From Actinomycetota bacterium (GTDB lineage: Bacteria > Actinomycetota > Actinomycetes > Mycobacteriales > Mycobacteriaceae), in NCBI GenBank assembly GCA_030836785.1, contig JAUPLT010000229.1:1-56111 (forward strand): 56,111 nt of DNA, read 5' to 3'. Shown piece after piece: positions 44,298 through 54,860 of the stretch (position 1 is the first letter of the stretch; each line of letters starts with the position of its first letter). The translations under genes were made by a program, and so were the position numbers. Below the pieces are notes generated by a model. The model was not told the origin of the DNA and ran no database searches. It saw only the letters and a list, made by a program, of their open reading frames with translations.

Positions 44298-45497
44298 ATG
44301 TCTGAGCGTGTCATCCTCGCCTATTCCGGCGGACTGGACACTTCGGTGGCCATCAGCTGGATCGGCAAGGAGACCGGCCGCGAGGTGGTGGCCGTCGCCA
44401 TCGACCTCGGGCAGGGCGGCGAGGACATGGAGGTGGTCCGGCAGCGCGCCCTGGACTGCGGCGCAGTGGAGGCGGTGGTGGTCGACGCCCGCGACGAGTT
44501 CGCCGACGAGTACTGCCTGCCGGCCATCCAGTCCAACGCGCTTTACATGGACCGCTACCCGTTGGTGTCCGCGCTGAGCCGGCCGCTGATCGTCAAGCAT
44601 CTGGTCACCGCAGCTCGCGAGCACAGAGGTGGGATCGTCGCCCACGGCTGCACCGGCAAGGGCAACGACCAGGTTCGCTTCGAAGTCGGCTTTGCGTCGC
44701 TGGCACCGGATCTGGAGGTCCTCGCACCGGTCCGGGACTACGCCTGGACCCGCGAGAAGGCCATCGCCTTCGCCGAGGAGAACGCGATCCCGATCAACGT
44801 CTCCAAGCGCTCGCCGTTCTCGGTCGACCAGAACGTGTGGGGCCGGGCGGTGGAGACCGGGTTCCTGGAGCACCTTTGGAACGCGCCGACCAAGGACGTC
44901 TACGACTACACCGAGGATCCAACGCTCAACTGGAACACCCCCGATGAGGTCATCGTCGGGTTCGAGCGCGGGGTGCCGGTCAGCATCGACGAGCGTCCGG
45001 TGACGGTGCTGGAGGCCATCGTCGAACTCAACCGGCGTGCGGGCGCACAGGGTGTGGGCCGGCTGGACGTGGTGGAGGACCGGCTGGTGGGCATCAAGAG
45101 CCGCGAGATTTACGAGGCTCCCGGCGCCATGGTGCTGGTCACCGCCCACACCGAACTCGAGCACGTCACGCTGGAACGCGAACTCGGCCGGTTCAAGCGG
45201 CTGACCGACCAGCGCTGGGGCGAGCTGGTTTATGACGGGCTGTGGTTCTCGCCGCTGAAGACGGCACTGGAATCGTTCGTCGCCAAGACCCAGGAGCGGG
45301 TGAGCGGCGAGGTCCGGCTGGTGCTGCACGGCGGTCACATCGCGGTGAACGGACGCCGGAGCCCCGAATCTCTGTACGACTTCAACCTGGCCACCTACGA
45401 CGAGGGCGACAGCTTCGATCAGTCCGCGGCCAAGGGCTTCGTGCACGTTCACGGACTGTCCTCGAAGATCGCCGCCCGCCGGGACCTGGGCTTGTGA
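44298..45497 (+). CDS. argG: Argininosuccinate synthase
   Basis: 399 aa. The PP-loop ATP site [15 protein letters not shown] is at the N-terminus; [13 protein letters not shown] and [15 protein letters not shown] are family blocks; [20 protein letters not shown] contains the aspartate/citrulline region. It joins citrulline and aspartate with ATP to AMP. Start ATG with AAGGAG 8 nt upstream. Confidence 0.97.
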   Translation: MSERVILAYSGGLDTSVAISWIGKETGREVVAVAIDLGQGGEDMEVVRQRALDCGAVEAVVVDARDEFADEYCLPAIQSNALYMDRYPLVSALSRPLIVKHLVTAAREHRGGIVAHGCTGKGNDQVRFEVGFASLAPDLEVLAPVRDYAWTREKAIAFAEENAIPINVSKRSPFSVDQNVWGRAVETGFLEHLWNAPTKDVYDYTEDPTLNWNTPDEVIVGFERGVPVSIDERPVTVLEAIVELNRRAGAQGVGRLDVVEDRLVGIKSREIYEAPGAMVLVTAHTELEHVTLERELGRFKRLTDQRWGELVYDGLWFSPLKTALESFVAKTQERVSGEVRLVLHGGHIAVNGRRSPESLYDFNLATYDEGDSFDQSAAKGFVHVHGLSSKIAARRDLGL

Positions 45498-45506
45498 TGA
45501 CACCGA

Positions 45507-45556
45507 GTGCGCGTGTCGGTACGACAACACACCGCTTTCCGCGTACCGGCGCGCAC
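45507..45556 (+). other. Large interrupted stem-loop between argG and argH
   Basis: GTGCGCG...CGGTACG (45507-45523) pairs with CGTACCG...CGCGCAC (45542-45556): two 7-bp helices split by a small bulge, with an 18-nt loop. No T-run follows, so it is more likely a processing or stability element in the arg mRNA than a terminator. Confidence 0.5.
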
Positions 45557-45564
45557 GCTCGTGA

Positions 45565-46995
<1,431 letters not shown>

Positions 46996-46996
46996 C

Positions 46997-48241
46997 GTGG
47001 GCCCGAAGCGTGAGACACCCTCGGGTTACGCACTCTTCGGCCACCGGCAGTTCAGGAACCTCTGGGGCGCGAACCTGGTCCTGACGCTCGGCCTGGTGAT
47101 GCTCATGCTCGGGGCCTCCTGGACCATGACGTCGCTGACCGACGACCCCGTGCTGGTCAGCATGGTGCAGACAGTGATGAGTCTGCCGTTCGTGATCTTC
47201 GGCATACCGGTGGGTGTCGCCTCGGATTCCCTGGGCCATCGGACCCTGCTGCTGGCATCTCAGTTCTGGATGCTCACCGTCACCGGTCTGATGGGCGTCA
47301 TCGCCCTGACCGGGGGATGGGACTTCACCCCGGCGCTGCTGCTGTCGACGATGTTCCTCGTCGGCATCGGGGTGGTGGTCCAGCAGGCGGCCTGGAAGCC
47401 GTTTCTGCACAGCCTTGTTCCGGAGGACAAACTCGTCGCGGCGATATCGCTGAACTCCCTGAGCAACAAGATCTCCCAGACCCTCGGCCCGATTCTCGGC
47501 GGCTACCTGATGGGTGTGGCCGGGACGGCGGTGGTGCTGTTCACCAGAGCCGTCTCACACGTGGTGATGATCCTCGCGGTGCTGCGCGAATCGAAGCGCG
47601 CCCCGGCACTGGTCAGCGCTGAGAAGGTGGAGGGTCATTCACTGCGAGACGGCTGGAACACCCTGCGCCGCTCCAGACCACTGCACGGACCGATGGTCCG
47701 GTGCGCCCTGCTGATGGTTCCCTGTTCCGGGGTGCTGGCGCTGTTGCCACTTGAGGCCAAGGAGAACATCCAGACCGGAGCGATCGGCTACGGCGGGTTG
47801 CTGGCCGCGCTCGGGTTGGGCACGACCGTTGGGGTGTCGTTGATGCCGCTGCTGCAGAGCCGGATTCGGCTGAACCCGGTGTCGGGAGTCATGCTCGGGG
47901 TCTTCGCGCTCAGCACCCTCGGGATCAGCCAGTGGGACAGCATGCTGCTGGACGCCGCTTTCCTGTTCTTCTTCGGGTTCGCCTGGAGCGTGCTGAGCGT
48001 GAGTCACCAGTTCGCCGTGCAGGTTTCCGCCCCGAATGAGATGCGCGGCCTGATGACGTCGTTGTACGCCTTGGTGTTGCAGGGGTCGATGGCACTGGGC
48101 AGTCTCGGGTTCGGCGTGCTCGCCCAGCACACGGGGGTGAGCCGGAGCATCCTGATCGCCGGTGTCGTAGCGATGAGCGGTCTGCTCCTGGTCGGCGTCT
48201 ACCGGGTTCCCGACGCCGATCCCGAAGCATCAGCCGACTGA
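46997..48241 (+). CDS. Major facilitator superfamily transporter
   Basis: 414 aa from GTG 46997; the track's longer ORF runs inside argH. About 12 TM helices; FGHRQFRNLWGANLVLTLGL opens, followed by the loop GIPVGVASDSLGHRTLLL (motif A-like) and FAWSVLSVSHQFAVQV later. It resembles the MFS_3/enterobactin-exporter-like group, so a drug or metabolite exporter. Position directly after argH raises arginine or precursor export, but nothing in the sequence proves this. It converges with ABC-F, overlapping by 12 bp. Confidence 0.82.
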   Translation: MGPKRETPSGYALFGHRQFRNLWGANLVLTLGLVMLMLGASWTMTSLTDDPVLVSMVQTVMSLPFVIFGIPVGVASDSLGHRTLLLASQFWMLTVTGLMGVIALTGGWDFTPALLLSTMFLVGIGVVVQQAAWKPFLHSLVPEDKLVAAISLNSLSNKISQTLGPILGGYLMGVAGTAVVLFTRAVSHVVMILAVLRESKRAPALVSAEKVEGHSLRDGWNTLRRSRPLHGPMVRCALLMVPCSGVLALLPLEAKENIQTGAIGYGGLLAALGLGTTVGVSLMPLLQSRIRLNPVSGVMLGVFALSTLGISQWDSMLLDAAFLFFFGFAWSVLSVSHQFAVQVSAPNEMRGLMTSLYALVLQGSMALGSLGFGVLAQHTGVSRSILIAGVVAMSGLLLVGVYRVPDADPEASAD

Positions 48242-50011
48242 TTCGATCAGCTCCGACAACTCCAACCAGCGGTCCTCGGTCCCGGCGAGTTCGGCCTCCA
48301 GTTCGCGCAACTCAGCGGTGAGTCGGCCCAGCCCCACATGGTCGGATTGGTCGTGCTCGGCAAGCTCGACGTGTTTTGCGTCCACCCGGGCGGCGAGCTT
48401 GGCCAGCAACCGCTCCAGTGCGGCCACTTCCTTTCGCACACGATGAATTTCGGCACCGGACAGCTCAGGATCGGGTAATCGCGGCGCCGCCTCCGCGGGT
48501 TGCGCCATGCGACGGGCGGCGATCCGCAGATACTCGTCCACACCGCCCGGCAGATGCCGCAGTCGGCCGTCGAGCACGGCGTACTGCTGGTCGGTGATCC
48601 GCTCCAGGAGATAGCGATCATGGGACACCACGATCAGCGTCCCCGGCCAGGAGTCGAGCAGATCCTCGGTGGCGGAAAGCATGTCGATATCGACATCGTT
48701 GGTGGGTTCGTCGAGCACCAGCACGTTGGGCTCGGCGAGCAAGGTCAGCATCAACTGCAGCCGCCGCCGTTGGCCACCGGAAAGCTCGCCCACCCGGGTG
48801 GACAGCTGGTCCCGGCCGAAGCCGAGGCGCTCCAGCAACTGTGCCGGGGTGAGTTCCTTCCCGTCGACCTGATAGCCCGCCTTGAGTCGGCCCACCACGT
48901 CTCGAACCAGGTCGTCCTCGATCTCGGCAAGCTGGCCACCCTGTTGGTCCAGGATCGCCAACCGGACGGTCTTGCCGCGCTTGACGCGGCCGCTGTCCGG
49001 ACTCAGCGTTCCGGCGAGCAAACTCAGCAGCGTCGACTTGCCCGCACCGTTGGCGCCGACGATGCCGGTGCGCTCGCCCGGGGCGATCCGCCACTCGACA
49101 TTCCGCAACACCGTCCGGTCACCAAAGGACACCGACACGTCGAGCAGGTCCACGACGTCCTTGCCCAGCCGCGCAGTCGCCAGCCTGGCCAACTCCACGT
49201 TGTTGCGGAGCGGTGGAACGTCGGCGATCAGCTGATTGGCCGCGTCGATGCGGAACTTCGGCTTCGACGTGCGGGCCGGGGCGCCGCGGCGCAGCCAGGC
49301 CAGTTCCTTGCGCATCAGATTCTGGCGCTTGGCCTCGGCGGCGGCAGCCTGCCGGTCGCGCTCCACCCGCTGCAACACGTAAGCGGCATAGCCGCCGTCG
49401 AACGGCTCGACCTGGCCGTCGTGCACTTCCCAAGTAGTGGTGGCGACCTCGTCGAGGAACCAGCGGTCATGGGTGACCACCAGCAAGCCGCCGGTGTTGC
49501 GCGCCCAGCGGCGCTTGAGATGCTCGGCAAGCCAGGTGATGCCCTCGACGTCGAGATGGTTGGTGGGCTCGTCGAGGGCGATGACGTCCCATTCTCCGAC
49601 GAGCAGCGCCGCCAACTGAACACGCCGTCGCTGCCCCCCGGAGAGCGACGCGACCGTGGCCCGCCAGTCGATGTCGGCCACCAGCCCGGCGACGACATCG
49701 CGGATCCGCGGATCCGCGGCCCATTCGTGTTCAGGCCGATCACCCACCAGGGCGGCCCCGACCTCGGCGGCCGGATCCAGAGAGTCGGCCTGCTCCAGCG
49801 CCGCAACCTGCAGCCCGCCACGGCGAGTCACCCGGCCGGAGTCCGGTGCCAACGCGCCGGTCAGCATGGCGAGCAGGCTCGACTTTCCGTCACCGTTGCG
49901 CCCGACGATGCCGATCCGGTCGCCGTCATTGACCCCGACTGTGACGTCGCCGAAGACGACGCGTGTCGGATACTGGAGGTGGAGCGCTTCAGCGCCCAGC
50001 AGATGTGCCAC
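48230..50011 (-). CDS. ABC-F family ribosome-associated ATPase (Rv1667c/Rv1668c-like, intact)
   Basis: 593 aa from GTG 50011 (VAHLLGAEALHLQYP); the track's longer N-terminus is not family-like. No TM helices. Two ABC domains: Walker A GRNGDGKSS and GANGAGKST, signatures LSGGQRRRVQLA and LSGGQRRRLQLM, Walker B VIALDEPTNHLD and VLVLDEPTNDVD. A charged linker (RVERDRQAAAAEAKRQNLMR) and a C-terminal coiled coil (EIHRVRKEVAALERLLAKLA) are present. ABC-F proteins act in translation and some protect ribosomes from antibiotics. In M. tuberculosis the counterpart is annotated as two pieces (Rv1668c, Rv1667c); here it is one frame. Confidence 0.9.
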   Translation of the reverse strand: MAHLLGAEALHLQYPTRVVFGDVTVGVNDGDRIGIVGRNGDGKSSLLAMLTGALAPDSGRVTRRGGLQVAALEQADSLDPAAEVGAALVGDRPEHEWAADPRIRDVVAGLVADIDWRATVASLSGGQRRRVQLAALLVGEWDVIALDEPTNHLDVEGITWLAEHLKRRWARNTGGLLVVTHDRWFLDEVATTTWEVHDGQVEPFDGGYAAYVLQRVERDRQAAAAEAKRQNLMRKELAWLRRGAPARTSKPKFRIDAANQLIADVPPLRNNVELARLATARLGKDVVDLLDVSVSFGDRTVLRNVEWRIAPGERTGIVGANGAGKSTLLSLLAGTLSPDSGRVKRGKTVRLAILDQQGGQLAEIEDDLVRDVVGRLKAGYQVDGKELTPAQLLERLGFGRDQLSTRVGELSGGQRRRLQLMLTLLAEPNVLVLDEPTNDVDIDMLSATEDLLDSWPGTLIVVSHDRYLLERITDQQYAVLDGRLRHLPGGVDEYLRIAARRMAQPAEAAPRLPDPELSGAEIHRVRKEVAALERLLAKLAARVDAKHVELAEHDQSDHVGLGRLTAELRELEAELAGTEDRWLELSELIESVG

Positions 50012-50133
50012 TGCCGACGACCTTAACGTCCGGCGAAGGCCCTGCTGACAGGCACCGAACCAATCGGTGGGCACCTGCCGGTGTGCCATGATGGGCTGCT
50101 GTTGGACATTCTTTCGCCGGAGATTCGGGAGCC

Positions 50134-53112
50134 ATGGTCGATCTGAACTTGTCAGGGCTCACCAAGCCTCTGGAGCGGCTGGTGGCCACCGCCCAGAACG
50201 GCTACGAGGTGGCCCGATGGGGCGGCTTGGAGACCGGCGCGGTGCCCTCGCCGTTCCAGATCTTCGAGAGCACCCCGATGTACAAACTGCGGCGGTACTT
50301 CCCGCCGGACAGCCGGCCCGGCCGGCCGCCGGCCGGGCCGCCGGTGCTGATGGTGCACCCGATGATGATGTCGGCCAACATGTGGGATGTCACCAAGGAG
50401 GATGGCGCGGTCGGCATCCTGCACGCCGCCGGACTGGACACCTGGGTCATCGATTACGGCTCGCCGGATCAGGTCGAGGGCGGTATGGACCGCACGCTCA
50501 CCGACCATATCGTCGCGCTGAGCCAGGCCATCGACACCGTGAAGGAGACAACCGGTCAGGACGTACACCTGGCCGGCTACTCCCAGGGGGGCATGTTCTG
50601 CTACCAGACCGCCGCGTTCCGGCGATCCAAGGATGTGGCGAGCATCATCGCCTTCGGCTCCCCGGTGGACACCCTGGCCGGACTTCCGGGGGGTCTGCCG
50701 GCGAACCTCGCCGTCGGGGTCGCCGACTTCCTGGCCGACCACGTCTTCAACCGGATCGACATACCGAGTTGGTTGGCGCGCACCGGATTTCAGCTGCTTG
50801 ATCCGATCAAGACAGCGAAGTCCCGGGTGGATTTCCTCATGCAACTGCATGATCGGGAAGCATTGCTGCCCCGCGAGCAGCAGCGCCGCTTCCTCGACAG
50901 CGAGGGCTGGATCGCCTGGTCCGGGCCGGCGGTGTCGGAGCTGCTCAAGCAGTTCGTCTCGCACAACCGGATGATGACCGGCGGGTTCGCCATCCAGGGC
51001 CAACTGGTCACCCTCAGCGACATCACCTGTCCGGTACTCGCCTTCGTCGGGGAGGTCGATGACATCGGCCAGCCCCCCGCGGTGCGGGGGATCAAGCGTG
51101 CCGCGCCCAAGGCCGAGGTGTACGAGGCCATCATCCGGGCCGGGCATTTCGGACTCGTGGTGGGCTCGAAGGCCGCGACCATCACCTGGCCGACCGTCGG
51201 CGACTGGGTGCTCTGGGTGTCCGGCCGGGAACCCAGACCCGCCAATATCGTCCCTATGCCGGACACATCCCCCGATGGCGCCGAGACCGGCGTCGCGATG
51301 AGTTCGCTCCTCATGCACGGGTTCGCCGAAGCCTCCGAGTTGGCGATGACACTGGCCCGAGGTGCCGCGGATGCCGTGGTGGCCGCGAACCGCTCGGTGC
51401 GGACACTGGCCATCGAGACCGCCCGCACACTGCCGCGGCTGGTCCGGCTCGGCCAGATCAACGACCACACCCGGATCTCGCTGGGCCGCATCATCGCCGA
51501 GCAGGCCGACGAGGCACCCGACGGCGAGTTCCTGTTGTTCGACGGCAGGGTGCACACCTATCAGGCCGTCAACCGCCGCATCGACAACGTCGTGCGCGGC
51601 CTCATCGAGGTCGGGGTGCGTCAGGGCACCCGGGTCGGGGTGTTGATGGATACCCGGCCCAGCGCCTTGGTCGCCATCGCCGCACTGTCCCGACTCGGGG
51701 CCGTCGCGGTGCTCATGCCGCCGGACGCCGACCTCGAGCAGGCCGCCCGCCTGGGTGGGGTCACCGACATCATCACCGATCCGGGCAACCTGCCCGCTGC
51801 GAGCCAGTTGCCGGTGCAGACCCTGGTCCTCGGCGGCGGCGAGAACCGCACGCTCAACCTGTCCCAGGACAGCACCGTCATCGACATGGAGCAGATCGAT
51901 CCCGACAGCGTCGAACTGCCCGGCTGGTACCGCCCCAATCCGCAGTTCGCCCGCGACGTGGCCTACGTGGTGTTCAACGCCGTCGGCGGCGGCGAACTGG
52001 TCCCCAAGCAGATCACCAACTATCGGTGGGCGCTGTCCGCGTTCGGCACCGCTTCGGCGGCGGCCCTGAACCGCAACGACACCGTCTACTGCCTCACCCC
52101 ACTGCACAACCAGGGCGGCCTACTGGTCAGCCTCGGCGGCTCGGTGGTGGCCGGGTCGCGGATCGCGCTGTCTCGGGGCCTGTGCCCGGAGCGCTTCATC
52201 GACGAGGTCCGCCAGTACGGGGTGACGGTGGTCACCTACACCTGGTCGATGCTCCGGGAAGTCATCGACGCTCCCGATTTCGAGATGTCGGGGAACAACC
52301 CGATCAGGCTGTTCATGGGCTCCGGGATGCCGACCGGACTGTGGCAGCGCATTCTCGACATCTTCGAGCCGGCAAGGATTGTGGAGTTCTTCGCCACCTC
52401 CGACGGTCAGGCCGTGCTGGCCAACGTCGCCGGGCTCAAAGTCGGTAGCGAGGGTCGCCCCCTGCCGGGTGGCGGCGAGGTGGAACTCGGCGCCTACGAC
52501 CCCGACGAGGATCTGATCCTCGAGGACGACCGCGGTTTTGTGCGGGTGGCGGGCCGCGAGGAGATGGGTCTGCTGCTGGCCCGACCGTGGGGTCCGATCG
52601 ACCCGACCGCCGCGATCAAACGCGGGGTATTCACCCCCGGGGACATCTGGATTTCGACGGAGTCGGTGTTCTGGCGCGACGGCGACGGGGACTTCTGGTT
52701 ACTCGGCAATCGCTCCGGGCTGATCCGCACCGCCCGAGGTGTGGTATTTCCCGCGCCCATCACCGACTCGATCGGAGCCGTCTCGGCGGTCGATTTGGCG
52801 GTCACCTATCCGCTAGAGGTGCCTGGTGGGACGCTGGCCGTCACCGCGATCACCCTGCGGCCCGGGATGTCGGTCACGGCGGCCGATCTGTCCGAGGCGG
52901 TCTCCGGAATGCCTGCCGGTCTGCCACCCGATCTCGTCCACGTGGTCGGCGATCTGCCGTTGAGCGCGTCCTACCGTCCGACAGTTTCGGCACTGAAGTC
53001 CGCCGGACTGCCCAAGGTGGGCCGTAACACCTGGTACCTCGACGCCGATACGGGCAGGTACAAGAGACTCACGGCCGCAGCGCGCTCAGCCCTGGCCAAG
53101 GGCAGGGACTGA
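50134..53112 (+). CDS. PhaC-like alpha/beta hydrolase fused to acyl-CoA-synthetase-like domain, Rv1683-like
   Basis: 992 aa. The N-terminal half (~1-375) is an alpha/beta hydrolase of the PHA-synthase/lipase type: PVLMVHPMMMSANMWDVT, nucleophile elbow LAGYSQGGMFCYQ (GxSxG), FVGEVDDIGQPP (acid) and RAGHFGLVVGSKA (His). The C-terminal half (~440-990) has the fold of AMP-binding enzymes (GRIIAEQADEAPDGEFLLFD..., RQGTRVGVLMDTRPSALVAI). Its ATP motif, usually (S/T)SGTTGxPKG, reads VFNAVGGGELVPKQI, and the A10 Lys region reads LPLSASYRP, so adenylation may be lost or altered. Rv1683 is annotated as a possible long-chain acyl-CoA synthase with lipase activity on triacylglycerol. Start ATG with CGGGAG upstream. 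Confidence 0.88.
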   Translation: MVDLNLSGLTKPLERLVATAQNGYEVARWGGLETGAVPSPFQIFESTPMYKLRRYFPPDSRPGRPPAGPPVLMVHPMMMSANMWDVTKEDGAVGILHAAGLDTWVIDYGSPDQVEGGMDRTLTDHIVALSQAIDTVKETTGQDVHLAGYSQGGMFCYQTAAFRRSKDVASIIAFGSPVDTLAGLPGGLPANLAVGVADFLADHVFNRIDIPSWLARTGFQLLDPIKTAKSRVDFLMQLHDREALLPREQQRRFLDSEGWIAWSGPAVSELLKQFVSHNRMMTGGFAIQGQLVTLSDITCPVLAFVGEVDDIGQPPAVRGIKRAAPKAEVYEAIIRAGHFGLVVGSKAATITWPTVGDWVLWVSGREPRPANIVPMPDTSPDGAETGVAMSSLLMHGFAEASELAMTLARGAADAVVAANRSVRTLAIETARTLPRLVRLGQINDHTRISLGRIIAEQADEAPDGEFLLFDGRVHTYQAVNRRIDNVVRGLIEVGVRQGTRVGVLMDTRPSALVAIAALSRLGAVAVLMPPDADLEQAARLGGVTDIITDPGNLPAASQLPVQTLVLGGGENRTLNLSQDSTVIDMEQIDPDSVELPGWYRPNPQFARDVAYVVFNAVGGGELVPKQITNYRWALSAFGTASAAALNRNDTVYCLTPLHNQGGLLVSLGGSVVAGSRIALSRGLCPERFIDEVRQYGVTVVTYTWSMLREVIDAPDFEMSGNNPIRLFMGSGMPTGLWQRILDIFEPARIVEFFATSDGQAVLANVAGLKVGSEGRPLPGGGEVELGAYDPDEDLILEDDRGFVRVAGREEMGLLLARPWGPIDPTAAIKRGVFTPGDIWISTESVFWRDGDGDFWLLGNRSGLIRTARGVVFPAPITDSIGAVSAVDLAVTYPLEVPGGTLAVTAITLRPGMSVTAADLSEAVSGMPAGLPPDLVHVVGDLPLSASYRPTVSALKSAGLPKVGRNTWYLDADTGRYKRLTAAARSALAKGRD

Positions 53113-53160
53113 TCAGCGCTGTTAGGCTTGCCGGGTCGGCAGCCTGAGCGGAGGAGAACA

Positions 53161-53793
53161 ATGGCGGGGATATTCCGCGGTTGGCGGGCAGCGCGCGACG
53201 GCTTCGTCGGAGCGGTGGCTGTCGCTGGACTCAGCACCGGACTGGCACTGGTGCCGACTGCCCACGCCGAACCAGCCCCATCGCCGGGGCCGTCGCCGAC
53301 TACCTCGACGTCTGGCGGAGCCCAGGCAGCCAGCACGTCGACCGAAACCTCCGACGGGTCCGCGGCATCGGCTTCCGGTGCCGGCGGCACGGCAGTCCCC
53401 GCCGCGGCCTCGGGTGATGTCCTGGACCAGCTGGCGCAGGAGTACGCGGTGGGCTCCGGCGGCGGCCAGCTGTCGAATCTGCTCAAGATGAGCCTGAAAC
53501 TTCGAGCCATGGGCTTCAAGCCGTCGAAGGCCAACCTGGCGGAGATCGCCCAGGCGATGAACTACCGGCCCAACCAGATTCCGCTGATCGAGGCACTGAA
53601 GGACGCCATCGCGTACCAGCAGAAGATCAGGGCGCAGATGGAGATTCTGCAGCAGTACCAGCAGCGGCAGGGTTCCAACAGCGCAGTCATGGGTGCGGGT
53701 CAGATGCCCGGTGACTCCAACCCCGCCAACATCCCCGGCGCTCCGCCCGCTGCGGCCGCGGCACCGCCGATGCCGGCCGCGCCGACCCCCTGA
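53161..53793 (+). CDS. Secreted Ala/Pro-rich protein with helical core
   Basis: 210 aa from ATG 53161, which has GGAGGAGAA directly upstream. The signal peptide ends VPTAHAEPAP (A-x-A site). The linker to ~95 is Ser/Thr/Pro-rich. The core DVLDQLAQEYAVGSGGGQLS, MSLKLRAMGFKPSKANLAEI and IPLIEALKDAIAYQQKIRAQ is helical with a Gln-rich coiled-coil end. The Pro/Ala tail is low complexity. No known enzyme motif; a mycobacterial cell-wall or secreted protein of unknown role. It follows the Rv1683-like gene by 48 bp. Confidence 0.8.
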   Translation: MAGIFRGWRAARDGFVGAVAVAGLSTGLALVPTAHAEPAPSPGPSPTTSTSGGAQAASTSTETSDGSAASASGAGGTAVPAAASGDVLDQLAQEYAVGSGGGQLSNLLKMSLKLRAMGFKPSKANLAEIAQAMNYRPNQIPLIEALKDAIAYQQKIRAQMEILQQYQQRQGSNSAVMGAGQMPGDSNPANIPGAPPAAAAAPPMPAAPTP

Positions 53794-53799
53794 CGAGCC

Positions 53800-54000
53800 G
53801 TGCTCGATCCCGCGCTCCTCGACATCCTGGTGTGCCCTATCGACCGGGGTCCACTGCTTCACCTCGATGACGTGCTCTACAACCCACGGCTGCGCAAGGC
53901 TTACCGCATCGAGAACAACATCCCGGTGTTGCTGGTCGACGAAGCCGCCGACGTCGACACCGCGGAACATGACCGGCTGATGGCGCTCGACCGGCGCTGA
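53800..54000 (+). CDS. Trm112-like small protein, Rv1684-like
   Basis: 66 aa. [20 protein letters not shown] and [18 protein letters not shown] are the pattern of bacterial Trm112/YcaR proteins, which in other organisms activate methyltransferases. Of the usual four zinc-ligand Cys only one (VCP) remains, so no zinc site is expected. GTG start 6 bp after the previous stop. Its TGA is the first base triplet of a tandem repeat. Confidence 0.8.
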   Translation: MLDPALLDILVCPIDRGPLLHLDDVLYNPRLRKAYRIENNIPVLLVDEAADVDTAEHDRLMALDRR

Positions 54001-54074
54001 GCCGACACGGCGCCGCCGCCCTGAGCCGACACGGCGGCGCCGCCGCCCTGAGCCGACACGGCGGCGCCGCCGCC
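53997..54074 (+). repeat. 24/27/27-bp GC-rich tandem repeat starting at the Trm112-like stop codon
   Basis: Three head-to-tail copies of CTGAGCCGACACGGCGGCGC + CGCCGCC (first copy 3 bp shorter). Each begins with the stop codon (C-TGA) of the preceding gene and contains the self-complementary GGCGGCGCCGCC, so each copy can form a very stable hairpin. It fills most of the gap to mpg. Confidence 0.9.
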
Positions 54075-54094
54075 CGACGAGCAGAATTCCGCAC

Positions 54095-54730
54095 GTGACC
54101 GAACCGTCCCACCAGATGAGCGATGCCGCACTGCGCTGCGATCCGGTGACAGCCGCACGTCGCCTGCTCGGCGCGGTGCTGTCAGCCGGGGGAGTGCGAG
54201 CCCGCATCGTGGAGGTGGAGGCCTACGGCGGTCCGCCGGACGGGCCCTGGCCGGATTCTGCCTCGCACTCCTACCGCGGCCTCACCCCGCGTAATGCCGT
54301 GATGTTCGGGCCGGCCGGAAGGCTCTACACCTACCGCAGTCACGGCATTCACGTATGTGCCAACATTTCCTGCGGGGACGACGACACGGCAGCGGCAGTG
54401 CTGTTGCGCGCGGCGGTGCTGGAGTCCGGGCATGACACTGCCCGCGCCCGCCGCGGACCAGCGGCCGCCTCGGCCGCCTTGGCCCGCGGGCCGGGCAACC
54501 TGTGCGCGGCCCTGGGTATCGGGATGGAGTCGAACGGGGTGGACGTGTTCGACCAGAACTCGCCGGTTCGGCTGCACCCTGGCGCCAGTCCCGTAGAAGA
54601 TCTCAGCGGCCCCCGTGTGGGTGTCAGCACCGCCGCCGACCGTCGGTGGCGGTTCTGGCTGTCGAGGTGTCCCGAGGTCTCCGCATACCGACGCAGCCCG
54701 CGCGCGCCGCGGGCCGGTGCCAGCGATTGA
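54095..54730 (+). CDS. mpg: 3-methyladenine DNA glycosylase (Mpg/AAG family)
   Basis: 211 aa. [20 protein letters not shown] carries the catalytic Glu (EVEAY), [20 protein letters not shown] and [18 protein letters not shown] the base-flipping region, and [12 protein letters not shown] the DNA-contact loop. It removes alkylated purines by hydrolysing the N-glycosidic bond. The GTG start at 54095 lacks a clear SD; MSDAAL (ATG 54116) is an alternative. In M. tuberculosis mpg is followed by tyrS; here another gene intervenes. Confidence 0.93.
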   Translation: MTEPSHQMSDAALRCDPVTAARRLLGAVLSAGGVRARIVEVEAYGGPPDGPWPDSASHSYRGLTPRNAVMFGPAGRLYTYRSHGIHVCANISCGDDDTAAAVLLRAAVLESGHDTARARRGPAAASAALARGPGNLCAALGIGMESNGVDVFDQNSPVRLHPGASPVEDLSGPRVGVSTAADRRWRFWLSRCPEVSAYRRSPRAPRAGASD

Positions 54731-54860
54731 CTCTGACTGCAACTACTTGTTGCGCGGTTCGGCGCGGCGACGACCCCGCGATGGGGCAAGACCGGTCACC
54801 GTGGAGCAGCATCCATCGTGTAGAACCACTGTGGACGCGTGAGTCGATTCCGGAGGACTT

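Noticed and set aside
45507-45556. Intrinsic terminator between argG and argH
   Set aside because: The stem is strong, but no T-tract follows, and argH needs transcription from the same operon.
50152-52107. 651-aa minus-strand ORF opposite the Rv1683-like gene
   Set aside because: Composition (His/Asp/Gly/Arg-rich, no domains) is typical of an antisense shadow of a real coding frame.
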